The notes under the pieces are model-generated. The model was not told the DNA's origin and did no database searches. It saw only the letters and a list, made by a program, of their open reading frames with translations. The position numbers and the translations under genes were made by a program. This document shows positions 37,099-46,239 of a stretch of DNA of 64,000 nt, in pieces. The DNA is from Candidatus Kryptonium sp. (GTDB lineage Bacteria > Bacteroidota > Ignavibacteria > Kryptoniales > Kryptoniaceae), in assembly GCA_025060635.1 (NCBI GenBank), contig JANXBN010000008.1, forward strand, positions 1 through 64,000, written 5' to 3'. How positions within the stretch are numbered: the stretch's first letter is position 1; every line of letters begins with the position of its first letter.

Positions 37099-39788
37099 AC
37101 AAATTTAAGATCAATCACATTATTGGTTTGGCTCTATTTTTGGTTTCTTTTATTGTTTATGCGTTAACAGTTCAACCAAGCGTTCCTTTCTGGGATTGCG
37201 GTGAATTCATCGCAGTATCATACTCGCTTGGCGTTCCACATCCACCTGGAGCACCATTTTTCATAATCATCGGAAGAATAGCGACGCTTCTTCCTATAGC
37301 GGAAGACATTGCAAAGCGTGTAAATCTTGTAAGTGCCTTTGTGAGCGCTTTGACGGTGATGTTTTTATATTTAATAACAGTCAAATTGATTTTAAGATGG
37401 AAACCGAATCCCCAAACGCTAATTGATAAGCTCGCTGTTTATGGAGCTCCTGTGGTTGGTGCATTAAGCCTTGCCTTTAGTGACACATTTTGGTTTAATG
37501 CAGTTGAAACAGAAGTTTATGCACCGAGCTTGTTTTTAATGAGCTTTGCGTTATGGCTTGGGATGATATGGTTTGAAAAAGCAGAAAATATTGAAAGCGA
37601 TAGATTAATACTTTTAATTGCATATGTGATCGGCTTATCCATTGGAGTACACCTCTTAAGCATATTGACAATTTTCACGCTTGCTTTGATAGCTTATTTC
37701 AGATTTAGAGAAAAGATTGACTTGAAAAGCTTTACGCTGATGGGCATAATAGCTGTTGGGATATTTTTCCTGATTTACAAAGTGATTATATTTTGGATTC
37801 CATCAATGCTTGATGATATGCCTGCCGTTCCAGCGATAATTGCAATTGCGGTTTCATATGGAATCTATTACGCTTACAGGCATAAGCAAAGAATTGTATT
37901 TACATTTTTAACTGGTATTTTGCTTGTTTTTCTTGGTTATACGACTTATGCATTGATAATAATAAGAGCAAATGATAGACCAGCGATAAACGAAAACGCG
38001 CCTGATAATCTCGTTCGCTTTGTTAAATATCTTGAGCGCGAACAGTATGGGGAACAACCATCTATTTTTAAGAGAAGATGGAGCCAGGAACCAGCACATC
38101 AGGAGAATTATCAAAAATATAGCAGTGATTGGGATTATTTTCTCAAGTATCAGTTAAATCATATGTACTTGAGGTATTTCCTTTGGAATTTTGTTGGACG
38201 TGCTGGGGATATTCAAGACGCACCTATTGCCTTTATAAAAGCAGAAAGTGGATGGGGAAAACCTGAGGAGTTTCCAAATAGATATTTTGCTCTTCCGCTT
38301 CTTGTTGGACTTTTTGGGCTTTATTATCATTATCGCAAGGATTGGAAGATGTTTTTGTCTTATCTTTCTCTATTTCTTGTAACTGGAATTGGGCTTGCAA
38401 TCTATCTTAATATGCCTGAGCCACAACCAAGAGAAAGAGATTATGTTTTCGTTGGTTCGTTTTTTGCATTTGCAATATGGATTGGGATCGGTGTTGCAGG
38501 TTTAATTGAATTGTTAAATGAATTAATAAAAACCGAAATCAAAAAAGTTTATGCGATCGCTGTTTTAGTCGTTTCAATTTTTGCGGTTCCATTTAATATG
38601 CTTGTCCAAAACTGGGATGACCATGACAGAAGCGGTAATTATGTACCTTGGGACTACTCATATAATTTACTACAAAGTTGTGAGAAGGACGCAATTTTAT
38701 TTACGAACGGAGATAATGATACATTCCCACTTTGGTATCTGCAGGTGGTTGAGGGTATAAGGAGAGATGTAAGAGTTGTTAATTTGAGCTTGCTTAATAC
38801 TGACTGGTATATTTTGCAATTAAAGCATGAAGAACCTTATGGAGCTAAAAAGGTTCCAATAAGTTTAAGCGATAACATAATCAGGCAAATCGGACTTGTT
38901 CAATGGGAACCGCGAGATGTGACGATCCCAGTTCCAAGGGAAGTTTATGAGAAATTTGGAATTACGGATACATCAATCATCAATCAAGGCAAAATAACAT
39001 TTAGAATGCCCAACACAATTCAATTTGGTGAGATAAAAGCGATAAGGGTTCAAGATATCTTAGTTCGTGATATTATTGAAACGAATAGATGGGAAAGACC
39101 GATTTATTTCGCTGTAACGGTTTCGCCTGATAATTTCATCGGACTTGATGAATATTTAAGGATGGAAGGTCTTGCATATAGAGTTGTTCCTTTCAAAAAT
39201 CCAAAGGGCTCTCCGACATTTATAGAGGAAAATATAATGAGACAATGTTTGTTCAATGAGCCGAAAGATTTCTATCGTGAGCCACATTATGGATTTAAGT
39301 TTAGAAACCTTGATAATCCGAAGGTTCACTTTTTTGAGACGGACAGAAACCTAATGCAGAATTATAGAAATGCGTTTTTAAAACTTGCGATTTATTACTA
39401 TGAGAATAACCGAGATACATTAAAAGTTCTTGAAGTTCTTGATCATATGGAAAGTAAAATTCCAAACAATGTTTTACCGATGGATTACCGATTAAGATAT
39501 GATGTTGCCAGGCTATATGATATTGTTGGTGCGCGAGATAAATTTATGAAAATAGCAAAAGAGATTGAACCAATAGCTCTTGAGCAAATAGAGCGTGACC
39601 CAGCGAATATCTATGGAGAGTATAATCCTTATGTTATCCTTGTTAATTTATACGAAATGATGGGTGAGTATCAGAAGGCAATTGATATTTTGAACCGAGT
39701 TCTTGTGTATTATCCACAGCAATACCAGCATCTCGTTAGAGACAGAATTGAAAGATTACAAGCTAAGTTGAAGGAAGAGAAAAGGTAA
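37095..39788 (+). CDS. DUF2723-family polytopic membrane protein with TPR-like C-terminus
   Basis: An 897-residue protein of the DUF2723 (GT117/PMT-like) family common in Bacteroidota. The first half has about ten membrane segments. The DCGEFIAVSYSLGVPHPPGAP motif is in the first periplasmic loop, with NAVETEVYAPSLF further on; both resemble the acidic active-site loops of protein O-mannosyltransferases. Around 530-560 come NGDNDTFPLWYLQ and the soluble domain, then TPR-like helices to the end. The likely role is glycan transfer from a lipid carrier outside the membrane. Function is inferred from family only. A strong terminator follows. Confidence 0.82.
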   Translation: MNKFKINHIIGLALFLVSFIVYALTVQPSVPFWDCGEFIAVSYSLGVPHPPGAPFFIIIGRIATLLPIAEDIAKRVNLVSAFVSALTVMFLYLITVKLILRWKPNPQTLIDKLAVYGAPVVGALSLAFSDTFWFNAVETEVYAPSLFLMSFALWLGMIWFEKAENIESDRLILLIAYVIGLSIGVHLLSILTIFTLALIAYFRFREKIDLKSFTLMGIIAVGIFFLIYKVIIFWIPSMLDDMPAVPAIIAIAVSYGIYYAYRHKQRIVFTFLTGILLVFLGYTTYALIIIRANDRPAINENAPDNLVRFVKYLEREQYGEQPSIFKRRWSQEPAHQENYQKYSSDWDYFLKYQLNHMYLRYFLWNFVGRAGDIQDAPIAFIKAESGWGKPEEFPNRYFALPLLVGLFGLYYHYRKDWKMFLSYLSLFLVTGIGLAIYLNMPEPQPRERDYVFVGSFFAFAIWIGIGVAGLIELLNELIKTEIKKVYAIAVLVVSIFAVPFNMLVQNWDDHDRSGNYVPWDYSYNLLQSCEKDAILFTNGDNDTFPLWYLQVVEGIRRDVRVVNLSLLNTDWYILQLKHEEPYGAKKVPISLSDNIIRQIGLVQWEPRDVTIPVPREVYEKFGITDTSIINQGKITFRMPNTIQFGEIKAIRVQDILVRDIIETNRWERPIYFAVTVSPDNFIGLDEYLRMEGLAYRVVPFKNPKGSPTFIEENIMRQCLFNEPKDFYREPHYGFKFRNLDNPKVHFFETDRNLMQNYRNAFLKLAIYYYENNRDTLKVLEVLDHMESKIPNNVLPMDYRLRYDVARLYDIVGARDKFMKIAKEIEPIALEQIERDPANIYGEYNPYVILVNLYEMMGEYQKAIDILNRVLVYYPQQYQHLVRDRIERLQAKLKEEKR

Positions 39789-39808
39789 TGTAATGCTGAA
39801 AATAAGTG

Positions 39809-39834
39809 CCCCCGATATCAATCGGGGGTTTTTT
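39809..39834 (+). terminator. Rho-independent terminator after the DUF2723 gene
   Basis: An 8-bp stem CCCCCGAT/ATCGGGGG with an ATCA loop and six T. Confidence 0.9.
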
Positions 39835-39863
39835 GATTTTGGAAAAGGTGAAAAAACTTTAAT

Positions 39864-39892
39864 TTGACATTGAAGAATTAATTTATTATATT
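39864..39892 (+). promoter_or_regulatory. Promoter of the cold-shock gene
   Basis: TTGACA (39864-39869), 17-base spacer, TATATT (39887-39892). The start near 39899 gives a leader of about 118 bases. Confidence 0.8.
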
Positions 39893-39898
39893 GCAAAT

Positions 39899-40016
39899 AA
39901 CTTTTGCACTCAGGAACAGTGAAATAGCGAAAGCAACCTCCCGAGAGAATTTAGTTCCTGAGTGTGTGATGGGTGGTTGCTTGAGCAGTCAAATTTATTT
40001 AGGAGGTAGTAGTAAG
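39899..40016 (+). promoter_or_regulatory. Structured 5' leader of the cold-shock mRNA, candidate translational switch
   Basis: An 11-bp perfect helix CACTCAGGAAC/GTTCCTGAGTG (39907-39917 with 39954-39964) closes a loop containing GCAACCTCCC (39933-39942). That loop can pair with GGGTGGTTGC (39971-39980, nine of ten pairs) to form a pseudoknot. Alternatively its ACCTCC (39936-39941) can pair with the Shine-Dalgarno GGAGGT (40002-40007). The two pairings exclude each other. cspA leaders in enterobacteria are known temperature-responsive RNAs; this one has a different sequence. Confidence 0.6.
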
Positions 40017-40220
40017 ATGTCACGTGGTAAAGTTAAGTGGTTCAACAACAAGAAGGGCTACGGATTTATTGAAACGGAGGATGGGCGTGAGGTTTTCGTC
40101 CATTACTCTGAGATTAAATCCGATAAGCGCTTCAAAACCCTTGAAGAGGGGGCAAAGGTTGAATTTGAGATTGTTGACGGGCCGAAAGGACCGAAAGCAG
40201 TTAATGTCGTCGTTCTATGA
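40017..40220 (+). CDS. Cold-shock protein (CspA family)
   Basis: A 67-residue single cold-shock domain that binds single-stranded RNA/DNA. RNP1 is KGYGFIE and RNP2 is VFVHYSEI, preceded by [11 protein letters not shown]. The protein has the usual OB-fold length with no extension. ATG 40017 lies ten bases after a perfect AGGAGGT site; an in-frame open stretch upstream belongs to the structured leader and is not coding. The gene has its own promoter and terminator, so it is monocistronic. Confidence 0.96.
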   Translation: MSRGKVKWFNNKKGYGFIETEDGREVFVHYSEIKSDKRFKTLEEGAKVEFEIVDGPKGPKAVNVVVL

Positions 40221-40256
40221 GGTAAGCGTAACCGAATAAGGTGAGCATATCAGAAT

Positions 40257-40304
40257 AAACCCCAATTGTTTTGTTCAGCAAGAACAGGCAATTGGGGTTT
40301 TTTA
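40257..40304 (+). terminator. Long terminator hairpin after the cold-shock gene
   Basis: A 12-bp outer stem AAACCCCAATTG/CAATTGGGGTTT (40257-40268 with 40289-40300) and an inner TGTTC/GAACA stem, followed by T residues. Confidence 0.9.
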
Positions 40305-40330
40305 GTTTAAATTAATTTGAATTTATTGAG

Positions 40331-40753
40331 ATGAAGTTTACAAAATCAGACGCCCAAAAGATCGCAAAAGTTTTGAGAACTAAATCTCATAAGGTGAAAA
40401 ATTTCTATCGTTTTAGGATTGGAAAAACAACACTTGAGGTATATCCAAAAATAAAAATTGGTGAGAAGTTTGGAACGCTTGTTTCCGCTTTCACACCTTA
40501 TTCTCATCTTCAACTTCATTTTTGCACGGGATATGTCGCAAGTGAAATTCTCGGAGAGGTGACCTTCTTAGGTGAAGTTAATGGTAAGATATCAGGACTA
40601 ATAGTTGAAGCAAATGGAGGATGCCATCTTTACGCAAATATTGATGCTAAAATTTTATCAGCAGATTTTACTAAACTTGAACCCGAAATTATGATCCCAG
40701 GCATAGCTCTTTCGCTTAGCGAGTTATTACTTGATAAGAAAGAAAAAAGATAG
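40331..40753 (+). CDS. Hypothetical protein, soluble, about 140 residues
   Basis: I do not recognise this family. The N-terminus is basic (MKFTKSDAQKIAKVLRTKSHKVKNFYRF) and the middle is rich in beta-type and glycine residues (GEVTFLGEVNGKISGLIVEANGGCHLYANI). It has no signal peptide or membrane helix. It is probably real: it starts with ATG after the csp terminator and runs directly into ybeY in the same direction. The gap to csp holds no clear promoter. Confidence 0.65.
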   Translation: MKFTKSDAQKIAKVLRTKSHKVKNFYRFRIGKTTLEVYPKIKIGEKFGTLVSAFTPYSHLQLHFCTGYVASEILGEVTFLGEVNGKISGLIVEANGGCHLYANIDAKILSADFTKLEPEIMIPGIALSLSELLLDKKEKR

Positions 40754-40754
40754 C

Positions 40755-41183
40755 GTGGCAAGAGTTAATATCTCTAATCTTTATAAAAAAGTTAAACTGC
40801 CGACCAAAAAAATAAGAGCACTCGTTAAGAATATTCTAAACGGGGAAAAACTTGATTTCACAGAAGTTAATCTAATTTTCATTGATGACGAAATGATACA
40901 TAGGATCAATAGGGAATTTTTAAAGCATGATTATCCAACCGATGTTATTTCTTTTGAACTTTCGGATGAATTGCCAGTGAAAAGTAAAGTTGCTGAGATA
41001 TATATCAGCATTGATAGGGCGATAGAACAATCAAAATTTTATAAGGTTAATCTTGAAAATGAAATTGCTCGCCTCGTCGCACACGGTTTGATACATCTTG
41101 CTGGATATGATGATAAAACAACAGGTGAAAAGCTAAGGATGAGACGAAAGGAAAGTTATTATATCAAGATGGCAGGATTTTAA
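40755..41183 (+). CDS. ybeY: Endoribonuclease YbeY (rRNA maturation factor)
   Basis: A metal-dependent single-strand endoribonuclease in 16S rRNA 3' processing and ribosome quality control. The zinc site is in RLVAHGLIHLAGYDD near residue 115, with EFLKHDYPTDVISFEL and AEIYISIDRAIEQ upstream. Most bacteria have HGxxHLxGYDH; here the third His is Asp, as I recall being usual in Bacteroidota YbeY. The GTG at 40755, just after the preceding stop, is a sensible start; an in-frame TTG at 40731 is the alternative. It is convergent with a minus-strand SPOR gene. Confidence 0.9.
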   Translation: MARVNISNLYKKVKLPTKKIRALVKNILNGEKLDFTEVNLIFIDDEMIHRINREFLKHDYPTDVISFELSDELPVKSKVAEIYISIDRAIEQSKFYKVNLENEIARLVAHGLIHLAGYDDKTTGEKLRMRRKESYYIKMAGF

Positions 41184-41184
41184 A

Positions 41185-41607
41185 TTATCTTTTTCTTATT
41201 CTATCGTTTACAATCCAAGCGTATTTGAATCCGTTTTCTATTAAAAATTTTCTTAACAAGCTCGCATCTTGAAGACGCTCAAAGTCCCCAACTCTCACTT
41301 TGTAATTCGGTGGTTCATAAATGATATAAACTTTTTGAGATTGAAAAATTGACGAACTTAGAAGGGACTGAACAAGGTTTCTAACTGCATTTGCACTATC
41401 AAGTTGATTTGTAACGAGTATTTGGACCCTGAAACCAGAAATCGTTTCCTCGCCCATATTGCTAAACAGACGATGGGGGAAAACAATCTCTCTTATATCA
41501 TATACAGATGGATTGAATTGCTTTTCGTAGTAGGAAAGAGAGTCTATTTTCTGAGAGAGCGACAATTCTGCTGTTATGAGAAGTAAGAGCGCGATTTTTA
41601 TAAGCAT
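41185..41607 (-). CDS. Exported SPOR-domain protein
   Basis: A 140-residue protein with a signal peptide (IKIALLLLITAELSLS) and one SPOR-like domain in the second half (GFRVQILVTNQLDSANAV, then YKVRVGDFERLQDASLLRKFL). SPOR domains bind septal peptidoglycan stripped of stem peptides. It would lie in the periplasm and might mark division sites or process cell wall. It lies downstream of a second SPOR protein on the same strand with a gap of 12 bases. Confidence 0.8.
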   Translation of the reverse strand: MLIKIALLLLITAELSLSQKIDSLSYYEKQFNPSVYDIREIVFPHRLFSNMGEETISGFRVQILVTNQLDSANAVRNLVQSLLSSSIFQSQKVYIIYEPPNYKVRVGDFERLQDASLLRKFLIENGFKYAWIVNDRIRKR

Positions 41608-41619
41608 GTTTAAAACTTT

Positions 41620-42585
41620 TTATTTTACAATAAAGGCGTCACTGAACTCGGATTTTATTTCGTTAAAGGTGTTAATATCATCTTGATCAAGGGAAATTAA
41701 AACTTTAAAAACATCGTTTGCTTTAACCACTTCAGATTTAACTTTGAACTTTGATTGAATGTATTCTTTTATCTTTTCAGCGTGAGAGATTTTTGAATAT
41801 GCACCGATTTGAACTTTTAATTCTTGCTTTTGATAAGTGGATAAGGACGAATTGGTATAGTTCATATGTTCTTCATCTGATGCTTTTTGAATTAATGGGG
41901 TTGTTTGTGATGTTATAAAGGCGTCGGGAAAATTTTCTTTTATGATTTCAAGAGTTTGTAGAAGCATAGTTGAATCGCTTGTACCGTTAATCTGAACTTT
42001 GTAAAAGCCAAGGGTTGAATCATAAACAATGTATGCATTTTTGTCTGGATATAGACGAGTAAATCTATCCAGGTGTTCTTTTGCTGAGTTTTTAGTAATA
42101 AATGCGCCAATTTGAATTGAAAATTGAGGTATTTGAGTTGTTGATTGTGGTTTTATATCTGTTATAAATGGTTCGGTTTTTCTTTCTTTTACTTCTGGTT
42201 GTGATATAGCAAGTGTTGTTTTGATTTCTTCTTTTGACTCTGGCGCAGATTCAATTTGGGTTTGTTTTTTGATTTCTGGCTTTAATTCTGTTTTTGGTTC
42301 TGGTTTTTGTCCCTGAATTTGAACAGGATAAGTTGCGATGGGAAGAATTATAGGAGTTACAATTATCTGCGGTATTTTTTCTTGTTTAGTTCTTTTAGGA
42401 ATTATCACGGAGTCGATCGTATTTTCAGTGATTTGATCAGTGAATATTTTTTTAGGTTGATTCACAGTCATCAATGTCGTGTCATTAGATGTTAAGGTAT
42501 CAGTTTTTTCGGGTTTAATTTCCATTTTGCTTCCCGCGCAAGAAGTGAGCAGAAAAAGAATAAAAGTTAATGCGATTTTTTTCAT
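41620..42585 (-). CDS. Lipoprotein with two SPOR domains
   Basis: A 321-residue lipoprotein with lipobox LLTSCAGS (Cys near residue 16). A low-complexity Pro/Glu/Lys/Thr-rich linker (about 20-145) is followed by two SPOR domains: FSIQIGAFITKNSAKEHLDRF (about 150-222) and LKVQIGAYSKISHAEKIKEYI (about 250-321). It would be anchored to a membrane and reach into peptidoglycan. Two SPOR domains on one flexible stalk suggest a structural cell-wall role. The single-SPOR gene downstream is probably co-transcribed. Confidence 0.85.
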   Translation of the reverse strand: MKKIALTFILFLLTSCAGSKMEIKPEKTDTLTSNDTTLMTVNQPKKIFTDQITENTIDSVIIPKRTKQEKIPQIIVTPIILPIATYPVQIQGQKPEPKTELKPEIKKQTQIESAPESKEEIKTTLAISQPEVKERKTEPFITDIKPQSTTQIPQFSIQIGAFITKNSAKEHLDRFTRLYPDKNAYIVYDSTLGFYKVQINGTSDSTMLLQTLEIIKENFPDAFITSQTTPLIQKASDEEHMNYTNSSLSTYQKQELKVQIGAYSKISHAEKIKEYIQSKFKVKSEVVKANDVFKVLISLDQDDINTFNEIKSEFSDAFIVK

Positions 42586-42603
42586 CTTTGTATTTTCGGT
42601 TTA

Positions 42604-43506
42604 TTAATATAATGATTGAGATTGTTCAGATTTAACTCCTGTAACGATTTTCACGCTTGCGCTTGCTCCGATCCTGTCTGCACCGCTTTTTATCATTTGG
42701 AGTGCTTCTTCGTAAGTTCTAATTCCACCGCTTGCTTTGACACCCATTGCGCTTCCGACAACCCTTCGCATTAAAGCGACATCGCCAGCGGTTGCTCCAC
42801 CCTTGCTGAAGCCCGTTGATGTTTTTACGAAATCTGCATTTGCTTTCTTTGCGAGAAGACAAGCTTTGACTTTCTCTTCATCAGTTAAAAGTGCAGTTTC
42901 AAGTATAACCTTTACAAGGACACCATACTTGTGTGCAACATTTACAACGGCTCGTATGTCATGTTCTACATAGTCATAGTATCCTCCTTTCAACATTCCG
43001 ATATTCATTACCATATCAACCTCGTTGGCTCCATCCTCAATTGCTTTCTCAGTTTCAAAGACCTTTGTTTCTATTCTATTGGCACCAAGCGGAAATCCAA
43101 TTACTGTGCAAACCTTGACCTTCTTGCCTTTTAGGATTTCAGAGGCAAGTTTGACATAGCAAGGATTCACACATACACTTGCAAATTGATATTGTATGGC
43201 TTCAAAGCAAAGTTTTTCAATATCTTTTGGAGTTGCTTCGGGTTTTAAGAGGGTGTGATCAATCATTTTCGCAATATTGGCATCAATTTGACCTTGTTCA
43301 GTAACTCCAAGTGTTGTACTTATTCTTTCTGCACCATTTAGAATGATATTTTTCACCGCCTCTTTTTTATGAACAACACAATATCCGCAACCGGCACAGG
43401 GTTCCCTTGGATCACAAACTCCACCTGGAATTTCAGGCGCTGGATAATTTCTTTTTACCTCAAGTAAAAGTTCCTCAATTATTTTCTCAAGATATCCTTG
43501 ATCCAT
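42604..43506 (-). CDS. deoC: Deoxyribose-phosphate aldolase with a helical, cysteine-bearing N-terminal extension
   Basis: DeoC cleaves 2-deoxyribose-5-phosphate to glyceraldehyde-3-phosphate and acetaldehyde. The aldolase core starts near residue 75 ([23 protein letters not shown]) and has [33 protein letters not shown] and the Schiff-base lysine in [14 protein letters not shown]. The 75 residues before it are extra: an amphipathic helix [14 protein letters not shown], a linker, and four cysteines spaced C31-x5-C37-x2-C40-x2-C43. The helix resembles microcompartment encapsulation peptides; the cysteines could bind iron-sulfur or zinc. No shell gene is in the window. Confidence 0.93.
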   Translation of the reverse strand: MDQGYLEKIIEELLLEVKRNYPAPEIPGGVCDPREPCAGCGYCVVHKKEAVKNIILNGAERISTTLGVTEQGQIDANIAKMIDHTLLKPEATPKDIEKLCFEAIQYQFASVCVNPCYVKLASEILKGKKVKVCTVIGFPLGANRIETKVFETEKAIEDGANEVDMVMNIGMLKGGYYDYVEHDIRAVVNVAHKYGVLVKVILETALLTDEEKVKACLLAKKANADFVKTSTGFSKGGATAGDVALMRRVVGSAMGVKASGGIRTYEEALQMIKSGADRIGASASVKIVTGVKSEQSQSLY

Positions 43507-43551
43507 TTGAAAGTTTGTTAATTTTTTAAAAATTTAAAAAATCGTTGAAAA

Positions 43552-46209
43552 TTATTCAACAAGGTAAGCATAATTTTGGCGTAGTTTTTCAAGTGTAAGT
43601 TTGAAATTTTCATATTTTTGCCTTTCTCGCTCAATCACATCTGCAGGGGCGCGATTTATGAAGTTGTGATCGTTTAGCTTCCTCTCTGTTTCGCTTAACA
43701 TCGTCTCGTATCTTTTTATTTCTTTTTCAAGACGTTTCCTTTCAATTTCAAGGTCAATTAAACCTTCAAGTGGGACGAAGATCTCATCCCCTGCGACAAC
43801 AGCGCTTGCTGAAAACTGTGGTCTTTTAATACCAGAACCAACTGTGACATTTTGAACTTTTGCAAGTCGCTTTATATACGAAATATATTCGTTCACCAAA
43901 TTCTTCCGATCGTTATTTGATGTGTTTATTATTACATCGCAGAATTTTGTGTGTGGGATATTCATCTCGCCACGAATAGATCTTACTGCGACTATAATGT
44001 CTTGGATAAATTTCATATTTTTTGAAATTTCATCATCAATCCACTTCTCATCAAATGTTGGAAATGGTTCAATCATTATGCTTTCCCCTTCTTTTCTCTC
44101 GCGGATGTTTTGCCATATTTCTTCCGTGATGAACGGCATAAACGGATGAAGGAGCTTCAAAGCGGTTTCAAATATATAAACTGCTCTGCTTAACACAGCA
44201 ATTTTTTCATCTTTTGATTCAGGTGAATAAATTCTATCTTTTATGATCTCAAGATACCAATCGCAGAAGTCGTGCCATAGAAAATCATAAATCGTTCGTG
44301 TCGCATCATTTATTCTGTATGTTTCAAGGGCGTAATTTAATTCTTTTATTGTTTTGTTAAGTTCGCTTAATATCCATTTGTCGGCGATATCAAGGTGATC
44401 AAACTTTGCTTCATCTTTATACTCAACTTCGTCCAAGTTCATTATTAGAAATCTTCCAGCGTTCCAAATCTTGTTAGCGAAGTTTCTGCCGATTTCGCAT
44501 TTTTTCGTTGAAAACAAAATATCTTGTCCAAGAGGAGCAAGGTAAACGATGGTGAATCTTAATGCATCAGCGCCATATTCTTGGATCACATCAAGTGGAT
44601 CTGGCGAATTGCCAAGCGATTTGGACATCTTTCTACCGAATTCATCGCGAATTATGCTTGTAAAATATACTTCTTTAAATGGAATTTCACCCATAAATTC
44701 AAGTCCAGCCATGATCATTCTCGCAACCCAGAAGAAAATTATGTCAGGACCTGTGACAAGTAGATCGGTGGGATAAAAATATCTTAAGTCAGCATTATCT
44801 TCAGGCCAGTTCAATGTTGAAAAAGGCCAAAGCCACGAGCTAAACCAAGTATCTAAAACATCTTCATCTTGCCTTATTTTTGTGCTTCCACATTTTTTAC
44901 AGCTTTTCGGTTCTTCACGCTCAACCATAATTTCTCTGCAGTCATCACAATAATAAACGGGAATTCTATGGCCCCACCAAATTTGTCTTGATATACACCA
45001 ATCTCTGACATTTCTCATCCAATGTTCATAAACTTTTACCCATCTTTCTGGATAAAATTTAATTTTGCCATCAAGCACAACTTGCAGAGCTTTTTCTGCA
45101 AGTGGTTTCATTTTGACAAACCATTGATCTGATAAATATGGTTCTATCACAGTATCGCAACGATAGCATCTTCCAACTGCGTGTGTATAATCCTCAACCT
45201 TGGCAAGATATCCGTATGTTTCAAGATCTTTTACGACCTCTTTTCTTGCTTCATATCTATCAATGAAGCGATATTTTTCAGGTACATTTTCATTCATCTT
45301 TGCATAGGTATCCATTACAACAACGAATTCAAGATTATGTTTTATAGCTAATAAATAATCGTTCGGATCGTGGGCAGGTGTAACTTTTACTGCTCCAGTT
45401 CCAAATTCCATATCAACGCTTTCATCAGAAATTATCGGCAGTTTTCGCCAAACAAGTGGGAGTATAGCAAATTTACCGATTAGGTGTTTATATCGTTCAT
45501 CTTTTGGATTTACCGCAACGGCGGTATCACCAAGCATTGTTTCTGGTCGTGTGGTGGCAACTGTTATAAATTCTTGCGAATTTTCAATTGGATATTTTAT
45601 ATACCAAAGTTTCCCGTTTTGTTCTTTGTGTTCAACTTCGTCATCTGCGAGGGCGGTATGACATCTTGGGCACCAGTTTACAATATATTTGCCTCTATAG
45701 ATCAAACCTTTCTCATAAAGGCGAATGAAAACTTCTTTCACAGCGTTTGAGAGCCCTTCATCCATCGTGAATCGCTCGCGCTTCCAATCGCATGATACAC
45801 CGAGTTTTTTTAACTGTTTTATTATTGTATTTCCATATTCTTCTTTCCATTGCCATACTCTTTCAAGGAATTTTTCTCTTCCAAGATCTTCTCTTCGTAA
45901 TCCTTCTTTTGCAAGGGCTTTCTCAACCACATTTTGAGTGGCTATCCCAGCGTGGTCTGTCCCGGGAATCCAACAGGCTTCATATCCCTGCATTCTTTTC
46001 CATCGTATATAAATATCTTGAATCGTATTGTTCAAGACATGTCCAAGGGTTAAAACTCCAGTTATATTTGGAGGTGGCATTACGATTGTATAAGGCTTTT
46101 TATCTGGGTTTACCTTCGCATAGAAATACCCGTTTTTCAACCAGTATTCATACCATTTGTCTTCAACTTCTTGAGGGTTATATGCTTTCGCAAGTTCACG
46201 CTTTGCCAT
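43552..46209 (-). CDS. valS: Valyl-tRNA synthetase
   Basis: An 885-residue class I synthetase charging tRNA-Val. The HIGH-type motif is PPPNITGVLTLGHVLNN near residue 46 and KMSKS is GRKMSKSLGN near 525. The editing (CP1) domain contains TTRPETMLGDTAVAV. The anticodon-binding domain and the C-terminal coiled coil (IDLEIERKRLEKEIKRYET) are complete. It lies 30 bases downstream of the restriction enzyme gene on the same strand. Confidence 0.97.
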   Translation of the reverse strand: MAKRELAKAYNPQEVEDKWYEYWLKNGYFYAKVNPDKKPYTIVMPPPNITGVLTLGHVLNNTIQDIYIRWKRMQGYEACWIPGTDHAGIATQNVVEKALAKEGLRREDLGREKFLERVWQWKEEYGNTIIKQLKKLGVSCDWKRERFTMDEGLSNAVKEVFIRLYEKGLIYRGKYIVNWCPRCHTALADDEVEHKEQNGKLWYIKYPIENSQEFITVATTRPETMLGDTAVAVNPKDERYKHLIGKFAILPLVWRKLPIISDESVDMEFGTGAVKVTPAHDPNDYLLAIKHNLEFVVVMDTYAKMNENVPEKYRFIDRYEARKEVVKDLETYGYLAKVEDYTHAVGRCYRCDTVIEPYLSDQWFVKMKPLAEKALQVVLDGKIKFYPERWVKVYEHWMRNVRDWCISRQIWWGHRIPVYYCDDCREIMVEREEPKSCKKCGSTKIRQDEDVLDTWFSSWLWPFSTLNWPEDNADLRYFYPTDLLVTGPDIIFFWVARMIMAGLEFMGEIPFKEVYFTSIIRDEFGRKMSKSLGNSPDPLDVIQEYGADALRFTIVYLAPLGQDILFSTKKCEIGRNFANKIWNAGRFLIMNLDEVEYKDEAKFDHLDIADKWILSELNKTIKELNYALETYRINDATRTIYDFLWHDFCDWYLEIIKDRIYSPESKDEKIAVLSRAVYIFETALKLLHPFMPFITEEIWQNIRERKEGESIMIEPFPTFDEKWIDDEISKNMKFIQDIIVAVRSIRGEMNIPHTKFCDVIINTSNNDRKNLVNEYISYIKRLAKVQNVTVGSGIKRPQFSASAVVAGDEIFVPLEGLIDLEIERKRLEKEIKRYETMLSETERKLNDHNFINRAPADVIERERQKYENFKLTLEKLRQNYAYLVE

Positions 46210-46239
46210 TTTTCAGGTTCGTAGAAATTTTATTTTTAT

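Noticed and set aside
40755-41183. Loss of the third zinc-binding His in YbeY as a sign of inactivation
   Set aside because: From memory, Asp at this position is the usual state in Bacteroidota YbeY, so it is lineage-typical rather than damage.
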